DNA of 64,000 nucleotides, taken from Prochlorococcus sp. AG-347-L19 (GTDB lineage Bacteria > Cyanobacteriota > Cyanobacteriia > PCC-6307 > Cyanobiaceae). The stretch covers positions 146,566-210,565 of the forward strand of contig QCCO01000001.1 of assembly GCA_003278895.1 (NCBI GenBank), given 5' to 3'. Positions 8,820 through 17,267 of the stretch are shown one piece after another. A program made the position numbers and the translations under genes. The notes below the pieces were generated by a model. It ran no database searches. It was not told the DNA's origin and saw only the letters and a program-made list of their open reading frames with translations. Position 1 is the stretch's first letter. Each line of letters starts with the position of its first letter.

Positions 8820-8900
8820 TATGGCTTTTAAAATTTGTTTTTGTTTATTAAATAATCAATAGTTTTTGAAAATTGTTAGTATCTAAAAAATAAGAGAAAT

Positions 8901-10007
8901 ATGCATAGAGTAAATAGAGGTGAATTTTTAATAAAGCCATTTCTAAAAAGAAATAATTTTAGAGCTTCTTATCAAATTATTTCTACCATCTTTCCGATAA
9001 TCTCAATTTGGTTAATAATCCACCACATAATAAATCATCCTTTTTCATTATTGATTAAAGGATTTCTATTAATACCTTCGATAGTTCTTCTAACTCTATT
9101 CTCTTCTCGAACATTCTCATTAATGCATGATTGCGGTCATAATTCTCTTTTTACAAAACGGAAATTAAACCGCTTCTTTGGATTTTTACTTGGCTTAGTT
9201 AATGGCATTCCACAAAAGTCATGGTCGATTGATCATGCATTTCATCATAGAAATAATGGAAATTGGGAAATTTACAAAGGGCCGGTAGATGTTTTAAGTC
9301 TTGAAGATTATGAATCCCTTACAAAAAGAGAGCAAATATTTTATAAAGTAAGTCGAAACTGGATGATGATTTTCCCAGGCGGTTTTTTTTACTTGGTTTT
9401 AAAACCCAGATTAGGACTTGTTATTGTTATTTTTAATTTAATTAAAGATATATTGAAAGAGACTTTTATCAAAATAAAAAACAGACAAATTTCTCAACTT
9501 CTAGGTATTAATTCAAGAGTCAAACCACCTTTTTCTGATTATGGAGATAATTTCGGTGAACTAAGTGAATTAATAATCAATAACATAGTAGTAATAACAG
9601 GGTGGATTTTTATGTGTAAATGGTTGGGGTTAGTTTTTTTCTTATCATTTTATTCCATTGTATCAACATTATCAGCAGCAATTTTAATATGTGTTTTTTT
9701 CGTACAACATAATTATGAGAATGCATATGCTAAAAATACTAAAAATTGGGATCTCATAGATGGAGCTATTTTAGGTAGTAGCAATTTAGATATCCCTAAT
9801 TGGCTAAATTGGTTTTTAGCAGACATATCCTTCCACAGCATACATCATCTCTCTGAGAGAATACCAAATTACAACTTAAGAGCTTGTCATAAAGCAAACA
9901 TTCATTTGCTCCAACAATCAAAGTTCTTAAAATTAAGCGATTTTTCAAACTGCTTCAAATATATTATTTGGGATAACAAAAATGAAAAATTAATTCCCAT
10001 AAATTAA
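8901..10007 (+). CDS. Fatty acid desaturase
   Basis: 368 residues. The three histidine boxes of membrane di-iron desaturases are present: HDCGHN (about residue 76), HAFHHR (about 114) and HSIHHL (about 312). Four hydrophobic segments lie between them. It introduces double bonds into acyl chains of membrane lipids using ferredoxin-derived electrons. The regiospecificity cannot be assigned; the boxes and the HHLSERIPNYNLRACH context fit the delta-12/omega-type branch. A second, diverged desaturase lies at 11718. Confidence 0.88.
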   Translation: MHRVNRGEFLIKPFLKRNNFRASYQIISTIFPIISIWLIIHHIINHPFSLLIKGFLLIPSIVLLTLFSSRTFSLMHDCGHNSLFTKRKLNRFFGFLLGLVNGIPQKSWSIDHAFHHRNNGNWEIYKGPVDVLSLEDYESLTKREQIFYKVSRNWMMIFPGGFFYLVLKPRLGLVIVIFNLIKDILKETFIKIKNRQISQLLGINSRVKPPFSDYGDNFGELSELIINNIVVITGWIFMCKWLGLVFFLSFYSIVSTLSAAILICVFFVQHNYENAYAKNTKNWDLIDGAILGSSNLDIPNWLNWFLADISFHSIHHLSERIPNYNLRACHKANIHLLQQSKFLKLSDFSNCFKYIIWDNKNEKLIPIN

Positions 10008-10010
10008 TAC

Positions 10011-10163
10011 CTAATTCAACCTTCTTCTTAATTTTCTTTTTAGAGGAATACTGCTATACGCATGAGTACCAATAGATGGGGGCAAGTCATTCTTTAAAGG
10101 ATGTATAAATGCATTTGCCATACTCTCTAACATTTTCGAAAGCCAATTAATTAATGATTTCAT
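10011..10163 (-). CDS. 50-residue basic hypothetical protein
   Basis: ATG at 10163, stop 3 bp beyond the end of the desaturase gene on the other strand. It contains DLPPSIGTHAYSSIPLKRKL, with a strongly basic C-terminus. This looks like a conserved picocyanobacterial small protein; function unknown. Confidence 0.55.
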   Translation of the reverse strand: MKSLINWLSKMLESMANAFIHPLKNDLPPSIGTHAYSSIPLKRKLRRRLN

Positions 10164-10453
10164 TTGAAAATCTAAAAATTTACTTTTTTAATCATCTAAC
10201 TAAATTACTGAAAAGTAAATCAGTCTTTATGCTGATTTTTTTGAAGATTGCCTTATAAATTTAATATTAAATAATCAAAATTAATGTTTCATTTGCTCTT
10301 TTTAGTAAAAAATATTACTCCCTTTATAGAAGGCAAACCAGGTCCAAAATCAATTTAGTAAATAATACTTATTTTTTCTAATTCACTTAATAAATTAAAT
10401 TATTCAGCATAAATTCATGCTATATCTCTATTCCAAATAAATCTAACAATATT

Positions 10454-10612
10454 ATGAATGACTCATTTGCTTCCACCAACCAGAATACAGAAATAGATTC
10501 TATTAATTCATATTTCGAGTGTATTACTGAATGCAGTATTGTGGATGGTCATCAAGAATGTATTACTCGTTGTTTAGAAGTCCATTTAAAGGGAGGTGAT
10601 CTAAATGAATAA
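10454..10612 (+). CDS. 52-residue twin-CX3C protein
   Basis: ATG 10454 to TAA 10612. The core is YFECITECSIVDG followed by ECITRCLEVHLK, two CX3C pairs as in helical-hairpin disulfide or metal-binding mini-proteins. A second twin-CX3C protein is at 36324-36488. It overlaps the following gene by 8 bp, so the pair is translationally coupled. Confidence 0.6.
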   Translation: MNDSFASTNQNTEIDSINSYFECITECSIVDGHQECITRCLEVHLKGGDLNE

Positions 10613-10757
10613 AAAAAATTCACCTCAAAGGAAAACAACTTTAAAATGGAACTCAAATGGAGAGCTTTCCGAAATTGATATGTTAAGAATTTTAGAAAAG
10701 TTATCATCAAATGATCTTAATCAATGCGATTTAACATGCGATTCTGATCAATTTTAA
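10605..10757 (+). CDS. 50-residue hypothetical protein coupled to twin-CX3C gene
   Basis: ATG 10605 lies inside the upstream gene, downstream of a GGAGG-type site in its coding sequence. Product: basic N-terminus, LKWNSNGELSEIDMLRILEK, then two cysteines in NQCDLTCDSDQF. Possible partner of the twin-CX3C protein; no family recognised. Confidence 0.55.
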   Translation: MNKKNSPQRKTTLKWNSNGELSEIDMLRILEKLSSNDLNQCDLTCDSDQF

Positions 10758-11009
10758 AATTAATTATTTCTAGATCTTTTAAAAACATTAATTACTCAAA
10801 ATCTAATTCTAATATCAAAAAAATATTTCTATTAAGCCGCATTTTAATAATCTGAAGTCAGACTTGATTTTAAAATTTCTTTTTCAATATTTTTAAAAAA
10901 GCTGCTGATGCAAAACAGCTTACAGGATTTTAAGATATCAATTTTTAATTAACCAGATTTCAATGAAGATTTAGAACATTTTCACAATAACTTACGTTTT
11001 TTAAAAAAA

Positions 11010-11150
11010 TTAATTTTTAGAACTCCTACCTTTTTTTAAGAATGTTGTATTAATTTCTTTTTTTGTTAGTTGAATCGGTTTCACTAAACCTGAATCACCA
11101 TGAGTTGGACAATAATAAGTCATTAGCATCCACTTTTTTTCTTCATCCAT
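11010..11150 (-). CDS. 46-residue hypothetical protein
   Basis: ATG 11150. The product reads MDEEKKWMLMTYYCPTHGDS and ends with a basic tail. A CPTHG motif and length typical of single-domain mini-proteins. Unrecognised. Confidence 0.45.
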   Translation of the reverse strand: MDEEKKWMLMTYYCPTHGDSGLVKPIQLTKKEINTTFLKKGRSSKN

Positions 11151-11338
11151 AATTAATTTCTCATAAATAATGATTAAGTAAATAGGATGAATTATGAAAA
11201 AATTGATTTTTTTTAATCTTTTTTTCTTTTTTACTTAATAATTGATAAAAATTTTGAATCTATTCTCACAAAATAGATATAAATACGCATGACTTTAAAA
11301 AAAAATCCTGCTATTTATAAATAAATTCAAAATTATTC

Positions 11339-11470
11339 ATGTCCCTAGAATCTATAATGATGGTAGTTGCTCCAATCTGTCTTTTTACGGTAGGAGTTAT
11401 TGTTTTACCAATTTTAGTAAAGCCGCGTAAACAATCTGGTTTACCTAAGAGATATATACGCGGTCTTTAA
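11339..11470 (+). CDS. 43-residue single-helix protein with basic tail
   Basis: ATG 11339 to TAA 11470. One hydrophobic helix (MMVVAPICLFTVGVIVLPIL) and a basic C-terminus (KRYIRGL). The following 247 bp to the desaturase start at 11718 hold no further gene that I can see. Confidence 0.5.
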   Translation: MSLESIMMVVAPICLFTVGVIVLPILVKPRKQSGLPKRYIRGL

Positions 11471-11717
11471 ATTAGTTAAGCTTTAAACAAGAGTAAAGAC
11501 AAGCAGAATAAAAAGAAATAAAGAAAGAGATAATTAATAAGATTGCGATAAAAAAATAAAATAAAAATGTTTAGCACAAATAGTTTTATTTGAAGATGAA
11601 ATTGAAATCATAAAATCTTTATCGAAAAAATTATAAATTCTTTTCATTATGCGATCCTGTGATGGATAATAGAATATATAAATTCACTTTTATTTAGCAA
11701 AATTCTTAACCAAAAAT

Positions 11718-12884
11718 TTGATTAATATAAAATTTTCAGGTCTTAAAGGCCGAGCGCTTGTAATAGAAGATAAAGATATTCCAAGCATAAAAGAATTCCA
11801 GAATGTTATTCCAGATCACTACTTTAAGAGCAATACCAAAACTTCTTTGAGATATCTTTTACAATCAGTTTTAATTCAAGCATTAGTAGTTGGGATAGGG
11901 TTATCTATTCCATTTACTCCAAAAATGATCCCAATTTGGATTGTTTATGCATTAATATCTGGTACCACTGCAATGGGATTCTGGGTAATTGCCCATGAAT
12001 GTGGGCATGGAGCATTCTCTAAAAACAAGACATTGGAATCCATAACTGGTTATTTACTTCATTCACTACTTCTAGTGCCTTATTTTTCTTGGCAGCGTTC
12101 TCATGCAGTTCATCATCGATTCACAAATAACATAACCAATGGAGAAACTCACGTCCCTCTAGTCATTAAAGGGAATGGAGTTACAGAAAAAGTTGGAGGT
12201 GAAAAAGAATTACATTTTTCAAATTCCTTAGGTAAAAAAAATTATGGAATTCTTCAACTTTTTTTACATCTAATATTTGGCTGGCCTGCTTATTTACTTA
12301 CCGGAAGTACAGGGGGGATTAAATATGGTACTTCAAATCATTTTTGGCCAATTAAACCATTTTCTAAGGCATTATGGCCATCAATATGGGCCAAGAAAGT
12401 TTGGATATCAGATATTGGTGTAGGTTTGACATTAGTGGTGAATGTTTATTTAGTTTTCAAGTATGGATTATTTCCAGTAATTGCTCTGTATTTTGGCCCT
12501 TTATTAGTGGTTAATTGTTGGTTAGTAGTTTATACATGGCTTCATCATACAGATTCAGATGTACCTCATCTTTCAAATACTGAATTTTCCTATATGAGAG
12601 GAGCATTTCTATCTATTGATAGGCCATACGGTAGAATCCTTAATTTTCTTCACCATAATATAGGTTCTAGCCATGTCGTTCATCATGTATGTCCAACGAT
12701 CCCTCATTATCATGCAAAAAGGGCAACTGTCTTAATTAAAAAAGCATTTAAAAAAGCATATCTTTTTAATCCTGATCCAATACACAAAGCTCTATGGAAT
12801 ATTGCTTGTAATTGCGTTGCTGTTAAGTCAGACATTAAGAGAGGAAGATATATATGGCAATCTTCATACAAAATAGTGGATTAA
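11718..12884 (+). CDS. Acyl-lipid desaturase, delta-12/omega-3 branch (DesA/DesB-like)
   Basis: 388 residues. Histidine boxes HECGHG (about residue 94), HAVHHR (about 130) and HVVHHV (about 317) are present; HHVCPTIPHYH is characteristic of the DesA/DesB/FAD2 branch acting on glycerolipid-bound fatty acids. These enzymes raise membrane unsaturation, important for cold and high-light tolerance. TTG at 11718 is the annotated start; other starts are possible. It sits 1.1 kb before the Hli pair. Confidence 0.87.
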   Translation: MINIKFSGLKGRALVIEDKDIPSIKEFQNVIPDHYFKSNTKTSLRYLLQSVLIQALVVGIGLSIPFTPKMIPIWIVYALISGTTAMGFWVIAHECGHGAFSKNKTLESITGYLLHSLLLVPYFSWQRSHAVHHRFTNNITNGETHVPLVIKGNGVTEKVGGEKELHFSNSLGKKNYGILQLFLHLIFGWPAYLLTGSTGGIKYGTSNHFWPIKPFSKALWPSIWAKKVWISDIGVGLTLVVNVYLVFKYGLFPVIALYFGPLLVVNCWLVVYTWLHHTDSDVPHLSNTEFSYMRGAFLSIDRPYGRILNFLHHNIGSSHVVHHVCPTIPHYHAKRATVLIKKAFKKAYLFNPDPIHKALWNIACNCVAVKSDIKRGRYIWQSSYKIVD

Positions 12885-13001
12885 AAAGACAATAAACATT
12901 AATTCTTTATCACATTAATTTACGCAAATCTGAAAAGAATATAAAAGAATTAGCAATAACAAAATTTTCATCTTAGAAATTTATTTAGAAATAAAAATCT
13001 T

Positions 13002-13163
13002 ATGAGTGGTGACAATTTGCATGGTAAACAGCCTATTAAATTTTATTCGGAAAAAATAACTCTTACAAAAGTTGAATTATTAGAAAGACAGTTGAGCTTA
13101 GGCGAAAAAATTTCAGATTTAGATCAAAAACATAAAGAGTGGAGCAAAAAACTGTTAGGTTAA
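13002..13163 (+). CDS. 53-residue charged helical protein
   Basis: ATG 13002 to TAA 13163. C-terminal two-thirds form a probable coiled coil (TLTKVELLERQLSLGEKISD). Unrecognised. Confidence 0.45.
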   Translation: MSGDNLHGKQPIKFYSEKITLTKVELLERQLSLGEKISDLDQKHKEWSKKLLG

Positions 13164-13220
13164 TCAACTAACATTATGAATATTCATAACTTATTTATAT
13201 CTATTTTTGTATTTGAATTA

Positions 13221-13405
13221 TTAAGAAACTTTTCTGTAAATTATTGAAAAATTATTTTCAAGGAAGTGTTTTTGAAAAAATACCCCATGCTCACCACTGG
13301 CACTCCCAATTTCCAATACTGAACCTTTTTTTATGAATCTGGATAATACATTACCAATGCAATCTCTGTTTCTTTGAGTTGCCGAAAAAAAAGTCTATTA
13401 TCCAA
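13221..13405 (-). pseudogene. Remnant of a DUF938 SAM-dependent methyltransferase gene
   Basis: Reading the minus strand from 13405, the frame gives LDNRLFF, then shifts by one base at an 8-T run (13384-13391) and continues ATQRNRDCIGNVLSRFI, GSVLEIGSASGEHGVFFQK to a stop at 13221. ATQRNRDPI...VLEIASGTGEHAVHF is the N-terminus of DUF938-type class I methyltransferases, about 200 residues long. Only the first 60 residues remain, so the gene is truncated as well as frameshifted. Confidence 0.7.
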
Positions 13406-13456
13406 AATAAAAAAAATTGAGCGTTTCAGAACAAAGAATAATTCTAAAATCCTTCG

Positions 13457-13621
13457 TTATTTAACTTTTCTCAATTTTGGAGCCTTAAAAAACATAATTT
13501 TAAGACTAAAAAACAATATTGAAATTGTAAGAGCAGGCAAAATGTAAATTATTAAATCAGAACTAATCAGAGATGGAATTCTTCCAAAAATTAAATGCAT
13601 GTAATAAGTCGCAAATGACAT
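13457..13621 (-). CDS. 54-residue two-segment membrane mini-protein
   Basis: ATG 13621 to TAA 13457. Hydrophobic stretch DLIIYILPALTISILFFSLK and a basic end (KAPKLRKVK). No ribosome-binding site visible. Unrecognised. Confidence 0.4.
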   Translation of the reverse strand: MSFATYYMHLIFGRIPSLISSDLIIYILPALTISILFFSLKIMFFKAPKLRKVK

Positions 13622-13700
13622 AAATTCATATAGATCTAATATATTAATAGCAATTATTTAAATTCTAAAAATCTAATTTTATTAAAAAACTAAAAATTCT

Positions 13701-13741
13701 AAAAAAAAAGAGTCAGCCTGTATCCCTACTAGCTGACTCTT
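13701..13741 (-). terminator. Intrinsic terminator for a minus-strand transcript
   Basis: AAGAGTCAGC (13708-13717) pairs with GCTGACTCTT (13732-13741) around a 14-base loop. On the minus strand the stem is followed by nine T residues. No minus-strand gene lies directly upstream between 13745 and 14850, so the transcript it ends may be an unannotated small RNA antisense to the Hli leader region. Confidence 0.6.
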
Positions 13742-13984
13742 AGAATATATTAATTTAAATTACCTTTAAATGAGGATTTAAATTTAAAAGAAAAAGATAA
13801 AAATTTATATTTTTTCTTTTAATTTTGAAGATATAAGAATAAAAGAAATAAAAATTATATGGTAAGTATTGATACATAAATGTAGCAGTTTTTTGGAGAA
13901 TACCAGACTAGTTGGGTTTTTTTAACTTTTTTCTTTACATTAATAAATAAATATGTTATATTTTTTAACAATTACTTTAACAAA

Positions 13985-14092
13985 ATGACTCCAGAAGCAG
14001 AACGTTTTAATGGTTGGGCAGCTATGTTAGGCTTCGTTGCCGCTGTCGGCGCATACGTAACAACAGGTCAAATTATTCCAGGCTGGTTCTAA
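13985..14092 (+). CDS. hli: High-light-inducible protein, 35 aa
   Basis: MTPEAERFNGWAAMLGFVAA, then TTGQIIPGWF. This is the chlorophyll-binding single helix of the Hli/LHC-like family (ExxNGxxAMxGF). Hlips bind chlorophyll and carotenoid and protect photosystems during high light and nutrient stress. ATG 13985; TAA at 14090-14092 overlaps the next ATG by one base (TAATG). The wider frame starting at 14014 in another phase is a fusion artefact. Codon use is more GC-rich than neighbours. Confidence 0.95.
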   Translation: MTPEAERFNGWAAMLGFVAAVGAYVTTGQIIPGWF

Positions 14093-14232
14093 TGAAAAAC
14101 AACGAATCAAAAATAGTTGAAAAAGAAAAAATCATTGCTGAAAAACTTAATGGTAGATTTGCAATGGTTGGTTTTATTGCTTTAATTGGAGCTTATTTAA
14201 CAACAGGTCAAATTATACCTGGTTTTATCTAA
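14092..14232 (+). CDS. hli: High-light-inducible protein, 46 aa
   Basis: Starts at ATG 14092, overlapping the preceding hli stop. A short charged N-terminus precedes EKLNGRFAMVGFIALIGAYL and TTGQIIPGFI, the canonical Hli helix. Co-translated with the 35-residue Hli, suggesting paired or hetero-oligomeric use in the thylakoid membrane (inference). Followed by a good terminator at 14254. Confidence 0.95.
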   Translation: MKNNESKIVEKEKIIAEKLNGRFAMVGFIALIGAYLTTGQIIPGFI

Positions 14233-14253
14233 CAAAAAAATCTTTTTTTTCTA

Positions 14254-14285
14254 AAGAATCTAAATTTAAATTAGGTTCTTTTTTT
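14254..14285 (+). terminator. Terminator of the hli pair
   Basis: AAGAATCTAA (14254-14263) pairs with TTAGGTTCTT (14271-14280), including one G-U, with a 7-base loop and a T-run to 14285. The following stretch to 14621 holds nothing else that I recognise. Confidence 0.7.
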
Positions 14286-14621
14286 ATGGATTTTTTTACA
14301 TTTTTATATTAAATTTTTACTATTTGATATTTGAACAATATTATCTGATAGAAAAAATTGTTAAAAATTAAAGTAAAATTTTTATTGCAACTTTTAAAGT
14401 AAGACTTCTATAGATTTTTTGTTTAAAGGTTATCTATTCAAACCAAATAGGGTTATAAATAAAAATATTAAAGGATTAAATTTTTATTTAAAAAGGAGCA
14501 ATAATAACCGAATATAAAAATTCGATTAAAGTCAAAATATTAATTAGATTATTTTTTCTTTTTTAAAAATTAAATTTAATTATTAAGAGATGCTATCGTT
14601 ATCGAGATAATCGAGGATTTA

Positions 14622-14750
14622 ATGAGAGTAAAGCTTGAACCGGAGACAGCTTTTATAGGCAAAAAATTTGCCTTGATATTCCTAGGAATAATATTTAGCC
14701 TAAATGCTATAACTTTTATTTGGTTTTTCTTATTTTCAAATTTAAAATAA
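14622..14750 (+). CDS. 42-residue single-helix mini-protein
   Basis: ATG 14622 to TAA 14750. A short polar N-terminus (MRVKLEPETAFIGKK) is followed by a helix (FALIFLGIIFSLNAITFIWF). Upstream lies a G/C-richer imperfect repeat (CTATCGTTATCGAGATAATCG). Unrecognised. Confidence 0.45.
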   Translation: MRVKLEPETAFIGKKFALIFLGIIFSLNAITFIWFFLFSNLK

Positions 14751-14851
14751 ATTATTACTAAAACAACTAGGTTGTTAATTTAGAAAAAATTCTAAACTTG
14801 ATATTTAAAAAACTCTAAGAATACAATTTTTTTTAAAAAGTAGTCTAGATA

Positions 14852-15058
14852 CTAAAAAATTCCTGGAATTATTTGTCCTGTTGATATGTAGGCCCCTAAA
14901 AGTGCAACGAAACCAACCATAGCCCATCTGCCATTTACTTTTTCTGCATTTTGAGGGTACCCATCGTAAGATACTGTTTCATCAATATAAGGCCTAGTTT
15001 CTGATGGGAACATATTCTGTCTTCCACCTGATTCTGTAGTCACTCCTGATTTTGTCAT
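14852..15058 (-). CDS. hli: High-light-inducible protein, 68 aa
   Basis: Long N-terminal extension (TKSGVTTESGGRQNMFPSE...) before KVNGRWAMVGFVALLGAY and STGQIIPGIF, the Hli chlorophyll-binding helix. This longer form resembles core Hlips kept in most picocyanobacteria, while the 35/46-residue pair on the other strand is of the multicopy type. Divergent from the RNA candidate at 15263. Confidence 0.93.
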   Translation of the reverse strand: MTKSGVTTESGGRQNMFPSETRPYIDETVSYDGYPQNAEKVNGRWAMVGFVALLGAYISTGQIIPGIF

Positions 15059-15262
15059 TGAAAAGAAATTAATTGTTAACTAAAGTAACACAATTATTAA
15101 CTTATGTAAACCATGACCTTTAACGATTTGGCTCAAAATATTTACAGGTCAATAAGTGACATTACTGTTTAAAAAATTAGCAGGGGGTAATTTGTTAACT
15201 AAATCACTTTTTTTATCAAATTTACGGGTAAATAGCCAAAGATAAGCATTTATACTCACAAT

Positions 15263-15384
15263 AAGTAATTTTACTTAGTAAGCTAAATATAGCATTTAGG
15301 AAGTGCTTAGCTGGTTAAAACAGAAAATCTGCATTTAACTAGGTCGTCATGAGCTTGCAGGTGGGATACTTGCAAGCTTTTTTA
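15263..15384 (+). ncRNA. Candidate structured small RNA with terminator
   Basis: A -10-like TATACT at 15251 precedes a region with no ORF but two strong stems. CTGGTTAAA (15311-15319) pairs with TTTAACTAG (15334-15342), with an inner CAGA/TCTG pair. A terminator AGCTTGCA (15352-15359)/TGCAAGCT (15371-15378) is followed by six T. Local GC is higher than the surroundings. The start is inferred from the promoter-like box. I do not recognise it as a named Yfr RNA. Confidence 0.55.
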
Positions 15385-15519
15385 ATTTAAAGATCAAGCA
15401 AATAAAATAACAAATTATGTAATTTGTATTTTCTAATAATTTCTATCGAAAAATTTTAGGAATATAGCATCTGTCAAAATCCTATTTTGTTGCTAAATAA
15501 TAAATAAACTAAAAAACGT

Positions 15520-15621
15520 ATGTCTTTAGACTTTATTTTAATTCCTTTTTGTATTTTAATAATCATTTTTCTGTTAAATAGAGAAAATAAAATATACAAA
15601 AGGGGGCAAAAAGCTAAGTAG
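15520..15621 (+). CDS. 33-residue single-helix mini-protein
   Basis: ATG 15520 to TAG 15621: DFILIPFCILIIIFLL followed by NRENKIYKRGQKAK. Helix plus basic tail, unrecognised. Confidence 0.4.
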   Translation: MSLDFILIPFCILIIIFLLNRENKIYKRGQKAK

Positions 15622-15745
15622 CTAAAATATTTAGAAGAACCTCTTTAAGAATCTACAAAAACATTATTATTTTTCCTTTTATAAACTTATCAAAAAAATC
15701 TGCCAGTCCAAGGTCGCTGCGAATTGAAGTGATTTCTAAGAAATA

Positions 15746-15865
15746 CTAAGCTGAGTTTTTCCTAAAAATTAATTCTTCCCAATATAATCTGGAACTATTG
15801 ATCTGCTCCAATTTTTGTATGCAATGCTTACATTGGCAATCTTTAAATAAAGCTTTATTTTTCAT
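15746..15865 (-). CDS. 39-residue Cys-rich hypothetical protein
   Basis: ATG 15865 to TAG 15746. Contains KDCQCKHCIQKL (C-x-C-x2-C) and WEELIFRK. Possible small metal-binding protein; no family recognised. Confidence 0.4.
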   Translation of the reverse strand: MKNKALFKDCQCKHCIQKLEQINSSRLYWEELIFRKNSA

Positions 15866-16079
15866 TAATTTTCTCTTTCTTTAAAAGAAACACATAATCA
15901 AATATTTTCAAGTCTATTTAATTATTTTATAAGTGATGTAAGCTGAATAAAGTAAAGATTTGATTAGGAAGAGAATTTTAATCCTATAGTTTTAATGGAT
16001 TAAAAAAAGAGTAAAAAGTAGTAAAGTAACTGCCTTAGTTGTCTTCTTATCTTGAGGAGTGAGTATGTAATAAAAATAA

Positions 16080-17267
16080 CTAAATTTTATTGGATCTACG
16101 CAATAAATGAGTTCCAAAACCCAAAAAAATAAAGACAGGAATCCAGGCAGATAAAAATGGGGTTATTAGTCCAATTATTCCCATAGAACTAAATACAAAG
16201 CATGTTAAATAATATAAAAAAATAAGTATTATGCTTAATCCAAATCCTTGACTTTTAGAAGATCTAATATTTTGTTTTATTCCCAAAGTACTTCCAATAA
16301 GAGAAAAAACTATACAAGAAATAGGTAAAGTTATCTTTTCGTAAATTCTAACTTTCATCTTTCGAGATTCTTTAATATTTCCAGCCATCGCATACATTCT
16401 CTCGGCTTTCCTAGCTTCAGCGATTGTCATATTTTTCGCATCATTTGGGATAGCAGCTAACTTAGAAGGACCATTATCTAAAGGGTATTTATAAGTATCA
16501 AATGAAATGGTAGATAATGACCCTTCGTCGTTGGTAATAATCATTTCTCCATTACTAAACTCCCAATTATTTAATTGATCAATAAATTTGCCATTATCTG
16601 CTGCTATTAAAATTTTTGTCCCTTTTTTAGATAGATCAACAACAGTTACTTCATACATAACATTTTCAAGGAATCTTCTTGCATAAAAAATATGGGTTAA
16701 GTGGGAAGCATTATCAATTGGTTTATTAGTATTGGGATCTATTATTGACCCGTATTTCGAGAAAGAGATATTATATTTTCCTTTTTCTGTTTTTATAGAT
16801 TTACCTATACTATTCTGCATAATATCCGCAGCGACACGATTAGATATTGGTACCAAATTATCATTAAAAATAAAGGTTAGTATTGTCATAAAAAGTGCGA
16901 GTGATAAAGATGGCAGAATTATACGGAAGTTATTAATTCCCAGACTTTTTAAAGCTAATATTTCTGAATTTGAGGAAAGATTTCCATAAGTTAACAGGCA
17001 TGTAAGCAAAACTGACATAGGAAATGCAAGTACCAAAAAACCAGGCAAGCTCAAGAAAAAAATTTTTAAAGCTACTACAATTGGCAGTCCAAACTCAACG
17101 ATTTTCCGTATCAGATCAAACATCACTCCAACAGATAGTGATACGATAGTGAAAGCAGAAATCGCAAAAAATAAAATTGGTATTAATTTCGAAATTATCC
17201 ACCTATCAAGAAGTGGAATTCTTTTAAATGTTGAATTAAATTTTTGCAAATATTTTATATTTTTCAA
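16080..17267 (-). CDS. LptF/LptG-type permease (YjgP/YjgQ family)
   Basis: 395 residues: three N-terminal helices (PILFFAISAFTIVSLSVGVM etc.), a periplasmic beta-jellyroll region (about residues 130-290), then three C-terminal helices. LDRWIISKLIPILFFA and LSLPGFLVLAFPMSVLLTCL are typical. These permeases, with LptB, extract lipopolysaccharide from the inner membrane and pass it to the transport bridge. It overlaps the upstream 17264-19006 gene by 4 bp. Confidence 0.85.
   Translation of the reverse strand: MKNIKYLQKFNSTFKRIPLLDRWIISKLIPILFFAISAFTIVSLSVGVMFDLIRKIVEFGLPIVVALKIFFLSLPGFLVLAFPMSVLLTCLLTYGNLSSNSEILALKSLGINNFRIILPSLSLALFMTILTFIFNDNLVPISNRVAADIMQNSIGKSIKTEKGKYNISFSKYGSIIDPNTNKPIDNASHLTHIFYARRFLENVMYEVTVVDLSKKGTKILIAADNGKFIDQLNNWEFSNGEMIITNDEGSLSTISFDTYKYPLDNGPSKLAAIPNDAKNMTIAEARKAERMYAMAGNIKESRKMKVRIYEKITLPISCIVFSLIGSTLGIKQNIRSSKSQGFGLSIILIFLYYLTCFVFSSMGIIGLITPFLSAWIPVFIFLGFGTHLLRRSNKI

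Noticed and set aside
14014-14232. 72-codon ORF spanning both hli genes
   Set aside because: It reads the first hli gene in a wrong phase before joining the second. The true starts at 13985 and 14092 give two proper Hli helices.
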